DNA of 64,000 nucleotides from NCBI GenBank assembly GCA_947311845.1, contig CAMZMU010000107.1:38982588-39046587 (forward strand), given 5' to 3'. The notes below the pieces were generated by a model. That model saw only the letters and a program-made list of their open reading frames with translations, was not told the origin of the DNA and did not search any database. Positions 24,361 through 36,644 of the stretch are shown one piece after another (the stretch's first letter is position 1; every line of letters begins with the position of its first letter). The DNA is from Poa pratensis. Taxonomy: Eukaryota > Streptophyta > Magnoliopsida > Poales > Poaceae. The position numbers were made by a program, and so were the translations under genes.

Positions 24361-24658
24361 AATGTGATTCTATGTATCAAAATTTATAGTTTGCTACTCC
24401 ATCCATTCTGAGTTGTTAGGTAGACAAGATTAATATATGAATCGGAGAGCATGTAGAAAATAAGAGAAGACTAATTTCACCATTATACCACTTATCTTAC
24501 CTTTGGTAAGAATTGATCTCTTATGAAATAAGAGAAGTTTAATTCCACCATTATATCACTTGTCTTCCATTATTATAATTTTATCTCGACAAAGGGCGTG
24601 CCTTCTACTAGACGCCGAGACACGAGCAGTAGGCGAGAACGGAGGGGATTCGGTTGTG
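24361..24658 (+). promoter_or_regulatory. Upstream region of the HP30-type gene, with MITE remnant and TATA-like box
   Basis: At 24395 the sequence CTACTCCATCCATTCTGAG resembles one Stowaway end. Two copies of a 40-base motif (AATAAGAGAAG…TTCCACCATTATA…CACTT) lie at 24459-24500 and 24531-24573. TATAATT at 24574-24580, about 85 bases before the start codon, is the best TATA candidate. Confidence 0.4.
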
Positions 24659-27600
24659 ATGACCTCCTCCTCGTCGTTAGCGGCGCAGGGTCGCGGCGGC
24701 AACCCCCTGGAGGAATGGACCGGGCGAGTGAAGGCACTGGAGGCTGGGTTCCGCGCGTGGATGGCGAAGCAGCCCATCCACGTCGAGGCAGCGGTGACCA
24801 CGGCCGTGGGAGTTGTTCAGGGTGGGGCGCTCGGGGGCCTCATGGGCTCACTCACTGCTGATGGGGGATCGCCGTTTCCCATGCCGCCTCCTCCGCCCAA
24901 CGCCAACCCCCAGGCCATGGCATCTTTCAAGCAGGCGCAGGTTGACACCCTACCATATCGTCTACTCTCTCTTTTTTGTGCTTGTGTAAACGATTGGAAC
25001 ATGCTATTTCAAAATTGCAATCAGCGATATGTTTATCTAATTTGCTGAAGACCGCCTTTGTCATGGATAAAAACATGCTGTGCTGGGGCAGCACACGGAG
25101 TCATCATTGAAGCGCTTGGCCTACCCCCATGTCCTTGCTCCACTGCAGCGCTTGGCCAAGCGCCGCCCATGGTTAAGCTGCTCCACCGTAAACGGCCATT
25201 GTAGGATTGTGTTAAAGTTAGCTTATTGATAGTTAGTCATTATGATTCCTGTGAGCCGGCTTGTACAGAATTGGGGGGACTTTGAAGGGAGAGCGATTTT
25301 CAGTATGTTATTGTTTGGTTGATAGCTACTACTCACCAACTTACTCCTTCTGTTTGAGAAACATAGAGTGCATATTTTGCTCACAGATATAGGGCATATT
25401 AAAATTTCAATGCTAAGTATGTTGTGGTTCTGTATACTCCTTTTGACTATCTAGCTTTATTTTCTATTCCCTACATTCAGATGCAGGCATTGAGCACACT
25501 ACATTGGATATTACAGATACTGGTAGTTTAGTCTGTTGCAAGTAAAGTACACACTAGTATATTTCAAATAGAGTTGGTAGTATAAAGATTTATACAGGGT
25601 ATATATTTTGTAAAAATGAAACAATCTATCTGCCCTTTGTTTCATGACTTCATCTGTTGTTTGATTGTAAACCGGAGCTGTATTATTGATTACAATTAGT
25701 TTGTATGGAGCTTGAGTTGCTAACTCGTGACATTATGGAGGCTGGATATTACACTTATGATACACTTGTGCAGTTCCGCTTGAACGAATTGTTATAGACA
25801 GTTGAACACAATGGTTAATCTGGGATGGAATTAAATACAGGTGAGGGGAGCAATGTAGTCAAGTGATGAGGCAAGAATGGGCATGACTAAAGCATGAAAT
25901 CTAATTTGATAGTTAGTTTTATTAGAAAATTAAGGATGACAAGACATGATGGGGCAACACATTGAGTCATCGTTGTTGTGCTTGGCCTGCCCCATGTCCT
26001 TGCTCCACTGCAGCGCTTGGCGAAGCTCCGCCCAGGGTTGTGCTGTTCCACCGCAAATGGCCACTGTCGGTTGTGTTTATGTTAGCTGATTGAGAGTTAG
26101 TCTTTATGATTCCTGTGAGCCGTCTTGTACAGAATTGTTATAGACAGTTAAAAACAATGATTAATCTAGGATGTAATTAGATACAGGTGAGGGGAGCAAC
26201 ATAGTCAAGTGATGAGGCAAGAATGGACATGACGATAATATGAAAATTAATTTAATAATTATTTTTATCAGAAATTGCGGATGACAAGACATGCTGGGGC
26301 AGCACACTGAGTCATCGTTGACTTCGTTGTTGTGCTTGGCCTGCCCCTGTCCTTGCTCCACTGCAGCGCTTGGCCAAGCTCCGCCCAAGGTTGCGCTGCT
26401 CCACCGCAAATGGCCATCGTCGATTGTGTTTATGTTAGCTGATTGAGTCTTTTTGCTTTCTGTGAGGCATATTGTAGAGAATTGGGGGACTTGGAAGGGA
26501 GAGGAGCGATTTTCAGCATGTTGGTTTTTGGTTGGTAGCTACTACTCACCAACTTACTCCTCTGTTTGAGAAGCTTAGAGTGCATCTCTTGTTCACCGAC
26601 ATATTCGGTAAGACTATAATCCCTCCCCAGACCCTACCTTGTGTGGGAGCCTCTATGCACTGGGTCTGTCCTTTTCCAAGTTTGTGTGTGTGGTTCTGTA
26701 TACCCCTACTGACTATGTAGCTTTACTTTGTATTCCCTATATGCAGATTCAGGCATTGAACATTCTACATTAGATATTACAGTTACTGGTAGTTTAGTCT
26801 CTTGCAATAAGAATATACAGTAGTATATTTTAAAATGGAGTTGGTAGTATAAAGATTCATATAGGGTGTATTTGTAAAATGAAACAATCAATCTGCCTTA
26901 GTTTCCTGACTTCATCTATAGTTTGACTGTAAACTGGAGTTAATGTATTATCGAGACAGTGAATTTGTATGGAGCTTGAGTCTATTGCTAACTTGCCACA
27001 TTATGGAGTTTGAATGTTCCTCTCAGAGTGCACACATGCAGTTGTGCTTAAACAAATCGTCGGAAAGACAATGATTGATCTGGGATGGAAATAGATACAG
27101 GTGTCAGGAGCAACGTAGTCAGGCGATGATGCAAGAATCGACATAACTATAATATGAAAATTAATTTGATGAATAGTCCTGTAATTTTTTGCATAGCAAC
27201 GGTTTCTCAAAAAACAAATCCGTACCAACTCCACCAACCTATGTTTTACATGTCTCCGTTTCTGTCGTAGCTCTTAGCTAAATGATTCTGTTAGGTGGAA
27301 GCTAATGTTGCAATACGAGTGCGCACAATGTGAACCATTTCCAGTCATGTGAGAAACAGAGACAAATTCAGGGAGACCCAACACAGGACAACTAGTTAAG
27401 GGGGCTAATTGAGAAAGTAGCGGTACTTTACGGAGTTTGAATGCAATGTTCCATATTTATTTTTTAAAACATCTATGCCATGTGTGTTCTATCGCTAGCC
27501 CAAATTAGAATACAGTAAGCTGATTTATTTGTGATGTTTGCTTGTGAGACCTGTTACTTGTGACTCTTGATCTATAAGTAAATGACTAGCATTTTCAGTT

Positions 27601-29715
27601 TGATCATGACAAATGTTGACCACATCGATATCTCATGAATCGTAAGTTTTGATATTCTTAGACATACTGGTAACGAAGCTGCTTGCCTCACAGGCTTTAG
27701 CTGGTGGACCGTTGGTGCAAGCGCGGAACTTTGCAGTTATGACTGGTGCAAACGCAGGCATATCTTGTGTTATGAGAAGGATACGTGGAGCAGAAGACAT
27801 CCAGGGCAGGTGAGGGCATGATTGTTTGGTATTTCACTTATGTTGGCACTGCATTTCAAGGACAAATAACTTGTATTATCAGTTTGGTATCTGATATATG
27901 CATCTTAGTATTAGTACTGCGAAGATGCAAATCATATTCCTTGCAGTAATTAGCCTGTAAGATGTTTCTTATTGCGCAGCTTCAGGTTTCTGGTGGTATT
28001 TCATTAATCATCATTAATAAATAGATACTTGCTACTTCATAAGATAATAAACATTCTGTTTGTGTTTGTAAAGCATGGCAGCTGCTTTTGGTTCTGGTGC
28101 TCTGTTCTCTCTGGTGAGTGGAATGGGAACTCCTAATCCAGTCGCAAGTGCCATTACATCTGGTGTTGCCTTCGCAGTATTTCAAGGTGGATTTTTCATG
28201 GTAATTATCGAGATATGTTTATTGGTTATTACATTTTGGATTAACTTTTCTGTTCATTCCTTCTTATCACTAACTTATCATAGTTGATGAAGGGTCAAGT
28301 TACTGTCGCATTCCTTCTTATGATATTTTGAGATTCGGATGGGAATATTATTGAGTTCACAAATAATGCTTTGCCTTGCACGTTGAGATGACAGTTGCTT
28401 CTATAGTCCCTCCCTTCCATATTAGGATGCCGAATGGTTTTCGCAAAAAAAAGGATGCCTAATAGTTTTGGTCAAAGTTAAAATTTATAAAATTTGACAA
28501 AATATATGGAAAATATCAAGTATCTACAATATCGTATCAACATTATTATAACCATCATAAAATATGCTTTTATATTATATGTATTTTGTATTCGGGATGT
28601 TGATATATTTTAATATATAGTTGGTCAACTTTATAAAGTTTGACCTTGACCAATATTAATAGGTACCCTATATGGGAGAGAGGGAGTACATTTCACGAAA
28701 TATAACACACTTCACATTAGCTAGAGCTTGTGCTTAACAGGAGCATTCTGACTGTGTTTTACCTTTTAAAATTGATATTGAATCTCATTTTCGTATGGCT
28801 TGCATGTTTGGCATATCCAAAGTATTCTTACGACAAGGTTGCTTCAGCACTTCTGAGTTCTTGAGCCTGGCCACATGTGGGAACCACCTGGGCGCTGACA
28901 GACCTTAGTCTCCAGAAGACAAGAAAAGGATCTTGGGCATGAAAGAGCAACTTTGTTGTTTCATGGCAGCTGGATGTAATTTTTTATAAATTTGGATGGA
29001 ATTTTGCTAAATTGGCGAGTTTAAATACACATATTATCCTTCAAAATAGTATAGTGAAATCAAAAGGAATGCTTCTTTATTCCTAATCTTTAATCTTGAT
29101 GAAATTACTAATTGGTTGTCTCGTCATCAGTCCACAACTAGCTAATATGTTTGTCTTCGTGGTATTATCATTGTGTAATAATTCTGTTCATCGGTCTATA
29201 TATGTAGATTGGGCAGAAGTTCTCAAAGCAACGGGGTGTTAGTGAAGATACCTATTATTCGAGTACAAGGAGCATGTTACAAAGACTAGGCCTTGAGAAA
29301 TATGAGAAGAATTTCAAGAAGGGCCTTCTTACTGATCATACCTTGCCCTTCCTTACTGACAGGTAAGTTCATTTAGGTTCAGTTATCTTCTACACCTTTT
29401 TACCTCCTATGCAAGTACGATGTACTCATGATACTCTACTTAATGTTACTTTAGTGCTCTAAGAGATGTGAAGATCCCCCTGGCCCTAGACTTCTCATAC
29501 TTGATCAAATTAAAAGGTTTGGAATCATTCTACAAGAACTTTATGCTTCTAGATTCGTTTCCCTCACATGAATTTGTTTATTTGATCTATTTTATATATA
29601 CTTCCTAGGGATCCCGGGTTGGCGAAAGCACAGTGAAAACTCGCCTCTGTTTGCCGGCGGTTATTTTGGGTTTGGTAGTTATGGATTATCCGAAGCAATT
29701 CCATCTCTGTTTTGA
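24659..29715 (+). CDS. HP30: HP30/TRIC-type Tim17/22/23 family membrane protein with SAM domain; 3' end frameshifted
   Basis: Exons: 24659-24940, 27694-27809, 28074-28200, 29208-29362, 29455-29516, 29609-29715. The start ATG (MTSSSSLAAQGRGG) gives the usual N-terminus; an upstream in-frame ATG at 24560 lies before the TATA-like box. Residues 40-180 form the Tim17/22/23-type membrane domain, glycine/alanine-rich (VEAAVTTAVGVVQGGALGGL, RNFAVMTGANAGISCVMRRI, GSGALFSLVSGMGTPNPVAS). Exons 4-6 encode a SAM domain (STRSMLQRLGLEKYEKNF … DHTLPFLTDSALRDV). Arabidopsis HP30-1/HP30-2 act in transit-peptide-independent chloroplast import and, as TRIC1/2, in mitochondrial tRNA import. In exon 5 a run of five C (29476-29480) replaces the six expected: the read frame yields a 282-residue protein with a novel tail to 29715, whereas adding one C restores the family ending RDPGLAKAQ with a stop at 29634-29636 (256 aa). 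Confidence 0.88.
25077..27185 (+). repeat. Tandem duplication inside intron 1 of the HP30-type gene
   Basis: Three imperfect direct copies start with GCTGGGGCAGCACAC-like sequence: 25077-25946, 25947-26287 (internally deleted) and 26288-27185. Shared landmarks are CCTTGCTCCACTGCAGCGCT, TAGCTACTACTCACCAACTT, GTTGGTAGTATAAAGATT and ATACAGGTG[A/T]…GGAGCAA. No coding potential. The duplication explains the unusual 2753-base length of the intron. Confidence 0.85.
28404..28688. mobile_element. Stowaway-like MITE in intron 3 of the HP30-type gene
   Basis: A roughly 285-base AT-rich element with degenerate Stowaway ends: TCCCTCCCTTCCATATTAGG on the left and GGGAGAGAGGGAG followed by TA (28687-28688) on the right. 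The internal arms are partly complementary (TTGACCTTGACCAATATTAATAGG against a left-hand GGTCAAAGTTAAAATTTATA). TA is the usual target duplication of this family. Confidence 0.7.
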
Positions 29716-30769
29716 TGATAAGCTGTCTTGGCACCGGTGCTTAATCTGAAGTTGAAGAGTAGTTAGTTTTTCTAGTTATTATCACACAGTAATCGTTTCG
29801 CATTTCTGTTGAATTCCCAGTAAGAAATTAGTCGTGTGCTTCTTATGAGATTCGATTCAATCATTCTGCTCTACGATTCAAAAAGTGAAGTGTGGTTTGT
29901 TGAACTTTGCAACTGTTGTAGAACTTTTCTCAGTGAAGTCTCAAATCTCCATGGAGGTGAATCTGTACACACTAGATACCCCAAATGCCTCACAGGCTCA
30001 GTGAGCTTTTTTTTCCATTAAATAATAAATCAAATACTGTCCAGATCTACATAAAAACATGTGGAATTGTTATGATTCTTTTGAACTTCAAAGTACAGTT
30101 TTATTTTGTCAAAAAGTCGAGCTTATTTGGTGCACACGAACCAAATAAAGCTCAACACTTTCTCGAACTGAGCTATTTTAGATTTTTAGAAACAAAGTTC
30201 GAGTTGTTCGGTTTAAAAGGGTCAAGCTTTCTTCCATCCTTGCTAGCTCCTTGATCTTGATCCACAAAAGGCCTGTAAATTTTCTATTTCTTAGGATGCT
30301 AAGAGAACAAACACATGAAGGGTGAGACCCATCAAAATTCTTCAGGTTTTCTTATAGTAGCAAGATGTTAAACAGAAGTTGCTGAACTTCTATCCAAAAG
30401 GCACCAGCAAATACTTCGAAGCTTGCGAGACATTGCACTATTCACCAAAAGAGAACTTTACAAGTTTATCTTGACCTTTACCAGAGTACATGTCAACATG
30501 GCCAACAATCTGTAAATATGGCATCCACACGTAGATGCACGCGGAAAAGTTGTGGCAGTAGCCTCCAGCATCTGAACTGTTTCAAAACAATATATTTGCT
30601 AACCGAAGGACGATATACAGTATGGATAATTTCTGAACTAGGCTGCTGGGATGAATTCCCTGAGTGTTATGTACATAATGAAATATCTGGTGCCTGCCTA
30701 TCAAAGAATTACTAATCTCGTTGTATGAAAGAATAAAAAATTAGAGCTCTACTCTACTATACAGGAGCT
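29716..30769. other. Intergenic region between two convergent genes
   Basis: It holds the 3' UTR of the HP30-type gene (AATAAA at 30024-30029 on the plus strand is a candidate poly(A) signal) and that of the ClpD gene on the minus strand. No coding frame or repeat is supported. Confidence 0.55.
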
Positions 30770-33700
30770 TCAGAATGTCCGTGGTGGCTCAGACAGTTGG
30801 ACGATCTGTTGGTTCAGACGGCTCAAGGATGGTTTCCCCTTGTTGTCGGTGTCAACCAGTATCGTGTCGCCAGGCTTGTACTCACCGAAAAGAATTGCTT
30901 CGCTGATGACATCCTCCATCAGTTGGGTGACGGCTCTCCTCAGTGGTCGTGCACCGTAGCTCTTGTCATAGCCTTCTTCGCAAATCAGGCCCTTCATTGC
31001 ATCTGAAACCTCTAAGCCTATCCCAAGGGCCAAGAGCTTACCTTTCAGTTCTTGTAGGATGATATCGAGAATTGCTAGCATCTGCAAGTGCGTCAAGGAG
31101 AGCATTAGTGTCTCATTTGGTCAAAGTCCAGGACAGCACATATCTACATACGAATCAACAATTCTTTCAATCTAGTTGTAGCTATGACTGTGGCTAATGG
31201 CAGTTCTTGCAGTATATTGACATATGGTATCCAAGTTCACTGAGTATCTGTGGTACCAATTCAGCGGAAAGTATAAGCGGGAAACATACCTGAGTTTTCT
31301 CTAGAGGACGGAACACAACCATCTCATCGATTCTATTGAGCAATTCTGGACGAAAAAATGCTTTCAGCTCTTCCATCACGAGGGATTTCATTGCGATATA
31401 TGTGCTTGACTCAGTATCATCTGTTGAGAAGCCTATGCTCCGTCGTCCGTCAGAAATTGATGTAGAACCAACATTTGATGTCATGACAATCAATGTATTT
31501 TTGAACGAAACTCTGCGACCCTGTAATCCACAGAAAGCTAATGTAACTAAAAGATTTTCATCATACAAAGAGACCTAGGAACTGCCTAAGATAAATCTAA
31601 GGAAGAATAAGTCTACTGCATCTGGATTTGTTTGCTGTAGAGTCTAATTTCATCTGGAGGTCTACTTGTTATTTAAGTTCCATCCACAAAGTGCTTAAGA
31701 ACAAGTTACTTGACTTAAGTTGTTCGAAGATGAGTACATTCCTTCTAATATTTTAGATAGAAGATATGCCAGTAAAGAAAAAGATGTGTTACTTGACTAT
31801 GGCCGCCAGTAATTCAGTTCTATTATTCAACTGTTACAGTAGCTGTGGATGGTCCAAGGCTTTTGGTTCTAACGGTTGGTGCATGAAACTTTTGGTTCTA
31901 GATGTGGATGCCCCCTTTCTTTCCATGTGTAGGCATTCTCAAGCCATACTTGTTTCCATCAGTTCGGTCTTTTGGTTCTAATGGTTGGTGCATGAAACTT
32001 GACATAAACCTCTAAAAACCGATTGTTTGCACAGTATGTGTGGACATGTAGCCAAAGCGGTTGCACATATATTATTAAGATCTACCAATTCAGTACCTGT
32101 GAGTCAGCCAGATGCCCATCTTCAAAAATCTGAAGAAGAATGTTGAAAATATCAGGGTGAGCTTTCTCTATCTCGTCAAGCAGTACCACAGTAAATGGTT
32201 TTCTCCTGACTGCTTCTGTCAAAGTACCAGTTTCACCATATCCGATGTACCCTGGAGGAGAGCCTATCAGCTTGCTAACTGTGTGCCTCTCCATATATTC
32301 GCTCATGTCTAATCTAAGCATAGCAGATTCCTATTCAAAACAACAAAGACGTCTTGTCAAGCCACATTATGTGGAACATATCAAAACATCTTTGAAATAA
32401 CCACGGGGTGATCAGCACAAAATTCGTGACTTACCGATCCAAAGTAGCTTGCCGCTAGAGCTTTAGTAAGCTCAGTTTTACCAACCCCTGTAGGACCACA
32501 AAAAAGCAGCGTAGCGATAGGTCTGTCAGGGTCACTGAGACCAACACGTGATCTCTTCACTGCTCGCGATATTGCCGCAACAGCATCATCTTGACCAATA
32601 ACACGCTTTCTGAGCTCATCATCTAGTCCTACTAAGATCTTTCTATCATCAGCAGTCAGTTGCTGGACTGGTATACCTGACCATAGTGAGGCGACTCTTG
32701 CAATTTCCTCTGTTCCAACTACAACTGGCCTGCGTTTTACAGTAAGTTCCATGCTGATCAGATATGTAGGGAATAGAGATTACTCTCTGACACGTTGACA
32801 TGAGAAAACTTACTCCTCAACTGACAGTGGTGAGGTAGATGTTGACCCAGCCTTATCCTGATCCGGTGCTTCATTGTTAGCACTGTCATTCTGTTGATCA
32901 TTCTCATTTGGAGAATATTTCATCTGGTTAGATGAGACCTGAGTAATGAGGGACATTAAAATGTTAAAATCAGATGAATTTTTGTTCGCACAATACAACC
33001 AGTGCAAGATATGTACCACTTCATGCATGGCCTGGACAGCTTTTATCTCTTGCCAGTATTCATCTGGTCCCTTTAAGAGAACGGAAGATTGTCCATCCTT
33101 CCTCTTTTGAAATGACTCAATTCGAGCTCTACTGCCAGCTTCGTCAATAAGATCAATAGCCTTATCAGGAAGCTGTCTGTCAGTGATATATCTTGCTGAC
33201 AAATAAACAGCTGCATTGATGGCTTCTAGAGTGAATTTGCATTTATGATAAATTTCATAATTCTCACGAAGACCAAGTAATATTTTCACAGCATCTTCCT
33301 GCATTAGGTTTTAAGGATGGTTAAAAAACAAACGTAACCATAGTACACTTTCATATGGAAACATCTTTAATACCTGGCTAGGCTCATCTACAAATACTGG
33401 CTGGAACCTGCGTGCCAAAGCCTTATCCTTCTCAAAATGCATCCGGTGTTCGTCTAGAGTCGTAGCTGCAATGCACTACAAAATATAACCTGTAAGCTAC
33501 AATATATGGCAAAAATATATAATGAATTACATTAGACACCTCTAAGAAAGAAGCAGGATGAAACTATTACCTGCAATTCGCCTCTTGCAAGTGGGGGCTT
33601 TAGCAAATTGCTAATATCGAGACCAGAACCCTTACCCTTTCCAACAGTTCCGGATCCAATAAGATTATGAACCTCATCAATGAAAAGAATAACATCACCT

Positions 33701-36644
33701 GCACAGAAACAAAACAATCATGTTTATGACCAACTACAAAATAAAATCTGATAACATTTCAGATTGCATTACGAACTGACCTGCTTCACGGACTTCACGA
33801 ATTAAACTAGTGACCCTGGACTCCAATTCGCCCCTCTCTTTTGCACCAGCAATAAGTAGGCCAACATCTAGTGACAGTATACGCTTTGCCTGCATAACAG
33901 TTTAAATTGTGAATACAATTGATGTGCAACAGTGCAAGCTGAATTTCAGAATTGCATGAATCCATCACTCTCTATGCAAGCTTACCACGAGGTAAATGGG
34001 GACATCACCATTTGCAATTCGAAGAGCAAGCCCTTCGGCAATTGCAGTTTTTCCAACACCAGCCTCACCCAAAAGAATGGGATTGTTCTTTGTCCGGCGG
34101 CATATTATCTGAACAACTCTTTCAATCTCTTCCTCACGGCCAATAATAGGGTCGACAAACCCTCCACTAGCTTGTGTTGTCAGATCTAGACAAAACTGAT
34201 CTAGTGCACCTTTCTCTGAAATGGAGAACGCGACAAGTTTGCATTCAGATTCCATACTCAAAAACATGATCATAAGCTTCAGCACAACATGTGGTTCCTG
34301 ACCTTTCTTTTTACTCAAGGATTTGGTGAAAGCAGATCTTCCGGCTCCAGCAGGAGATTTCTCGGGCACTTTGAAAGAAGATGCTCCTGCCGGATCTCTG
34401 CCATCTTTTGCAAGCTCCCCTTGGAGTCGTGTGAGTGCAACGGATGCCAGCTGACTCGGATCCGCTCCCAGGCTATAAAACATTGAGTGATTTTTTTGAT
34501 AAGTGTCATCGATGATGGCACAAATGGTGGAAAGGAGAAGAGTATTATCTTTTGAACATCCAAAATGATCCTACAAGACTTTCATGTTTCATGTACTAGC
34601 AAATGCAATAAAAAAAACTTATGGGAAAGTACTAGGCAAATCACATAGACTTCGACACCCCTTTGTGTCCACGCATAGACCTTTTGAGCCATCTTGCACG
34701 TATTGGCCTCTCCGCGTCACACGTGACACCGGGTGTTACAAAATATATGGATTGCACTAGCCCTTTCCATCAGTTTCATTAGCTCCTACTTTTGATTGCG
34801 TTAGCTAGTTCATGAAACAAATTTTATAGCCAGAGTCTCGAGTTCGAGTCCTTATTTTCGCACTTTATTTAGAAATGCGAGTTCCCCCTTTTGCTTCCAC
34901 AAATAGCCCTCTTGTGAGATTGTTCTTCTTCTATTCACGTGTCGACTTTCCCCATCACACGTGACGGGGTGTTGAAGTGTATATGTGTATTGCACTAGCC
35001 CTTTCCCTTACCATCAGTTCGGGCCGTTGATTGTGTTGGCTAGTGCCGTTGATTGTGTTGGCTAGTGCATGAGGCATATACGTGGACGCAAAGAGGGGAC
35101 ACGATAATTGTTAGACAAATTGCGAAAATCGGGACCCAAACTCGAGATTCTGGGCTCTAATACCATGCCAAGCTTCATGCATTAGCCAACGCAACGAGCG
35201 GTCCAAACTTTTGGTTGCGTTGGCTAGTGTATGAAACATGACATGGTACCAGAATATATTGTCTCGATTATGAGGTCTGGCTTTTGTAATTTATTCTATA
35301 ATTTTGGTTGCTCTCTCTTTGTCCACGTATAGGCCTCTTATGTCAGACGTGAGATGGCCCGCCATCCCTCTTCTCCTTTTCAGGTGTTGACTTCCGCGTC
35401 ACACGCGTTAGAGGGTGTTGAAATGTATATTAAATTGCCTAGGTCTTCTTTGGGTTTGGATTTTTCATTGCCTTGGCCAGTGCATTAAACATGACATGTT
35501 CGAGTCCTTTTTCCGCGTTATGCAAAATTTGGTGTTTCGCCCTACTATCCTTTCCATCAGTTTAGAGTTTTGTTTGGGTTGGCTAGTGCATGGAACCATG
35601 GGACCTTGGTTTTATCAAAGTTAAATGATGTGTGTAGTATTATTATTTGTACACTAACGGTTTTTATCGAAGTTAACTTCTGTGGATAGTACTACTAAGT
35701 ATTTTACTATCTGAAAACTTACGGGTCATAAATTTGGAGCGAGGCGCCTGTGATGAGTTCATTAACAGATCTACCGGCTGGCTGAGTCTGTCGAAAGTGC
35801 TAATAGGGGTAGTGTGTTTACATATATTGCTTATACCATTTGAGTTTGCTGACAGAGCCGTCCGCTCTGTGTAGTGTGTTTACATTCGTAGGGGGTAAGT
35901 GTATGTGCTACCGTGTTTCTAAAAAGGAAATTGGAGTGATTTCCTGTTGTCATAAGGAAACGTGCATTAACTAGATTCTCTCAGAATATGATGAACCGAT
36001 TGGCTGTACACCAAAATGGATGATGGAATAGAATGAACAATTAGGGTGAGTAATAAATAAAATTCGTACCTTCTGAGGAGATTGTTGGTGGTGGGATCCT
36101 CGAGAGTGAAGAGCGAAATGGCGAGGTGCTCCGGGGAGATGAAGCTGCATCCCATGTTCCTGGACAACTCGACGGCGACCTGAAAGACCCGGTTGCAGCC
36201 CCCGGAGAAGGGTACGTCCGAGGCCGGAGGCGTCGTGGGTGGCCCCGCGTCCTGGTGGCCGATGCTGCGGCACTCCTCGCGCGCGCGCTCGATGGTGATC
36301 CCCGAGGAGAGGAATCCTCCGGCGGAGCGGTCCTCGGCGACGAGGCCCAGCAGCATGTGGCGCGGCGCCACGGCGCCCTCCCCGAGCCCCTTTGCCTCCC
36401 TCTGGGAGAGCACCACCGCCTTGACGGCCCGCTCCGTGAAGCGGTCGAAGACGGCTGTAATGACCCCGCGGCGCGGCCGACGCGTGGCGGGCCTCGCGGC
36501 GGCCGGGCGCAGCGGGTGGGCAAGCACGACGGACCTCCCGCCCCAGTATCGCGCCGCGGAAGGCGCCGGTGCGGCGGCGAACCTCCTTCCGACGCGATCC
36601 CCGGCAAGGACGGACGCGGAGGTGGAGCAGCAGCAGACCTCCAT
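30770..36644 (-). CDS. CLPD1: Chloroplast AAA+ chaperone ClpD (ERD1-type), 12 exons, 938 aa
   Basis: Exons, in order of translation: 36644-36070, 34472-34303, 34215-33986, 33889-33781, 33698-33571, 33475-33374, 33298-33017, 32938-32814, 32753-32435, 32330-32097, 31520-31290, 31081-30770. They sum to 2817 bases in one frame without stops. The start [11 protein letters not shown] opens a Ser/Arg/Ala-rich transit peptide of about 60 residues. The Clp N domain follows ([20 protein letters not shown]), then the first ATPase with Walker A GEAGVGKT (298-305) and Walker [10 protein letters not shown] (D369, E370), a linker, and the second ATPase with Walker A GPTGVGKT (660-667), pore loop GYIG (707-710), Walker [12 protein letters not shown] (D732, E733) and an IGF loop (787-789) as used to dock on ClpP. 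ClpD unfolds stromal proteins for the Clp protease and is induced by dehydration and senescence in Arabidopsis (ERD1). An in-frame ATG at 36746 would add 34 residues but does not look like a transit peptide start. Confidence 0.95.
34640..35600 (-). repeat. Degenerate repeats in intron 1 of the ClpD gene
   Basis: Irregular copies of TTGGCTAGTGCATGAAACAT (near 34800, 35040, 35215, 35480, 35577) alternate with TCACACGTGAC/GGTGTTGAA-type motifs (34720, 34960, 35400). Intron 1 is 1597 bases long and has no coding frame. Related GGTTGGTGCATGAAACTT motifs recur twice in intron 10 (31875, 31985). Confidence 0.6.

Noticed and set aside
24560..24658. Upstream in-frame ATG for the HP30-type gene
   Set aside because: It lies before the likely TATA box, and the added residues do not resemble the family; 24659 fits.
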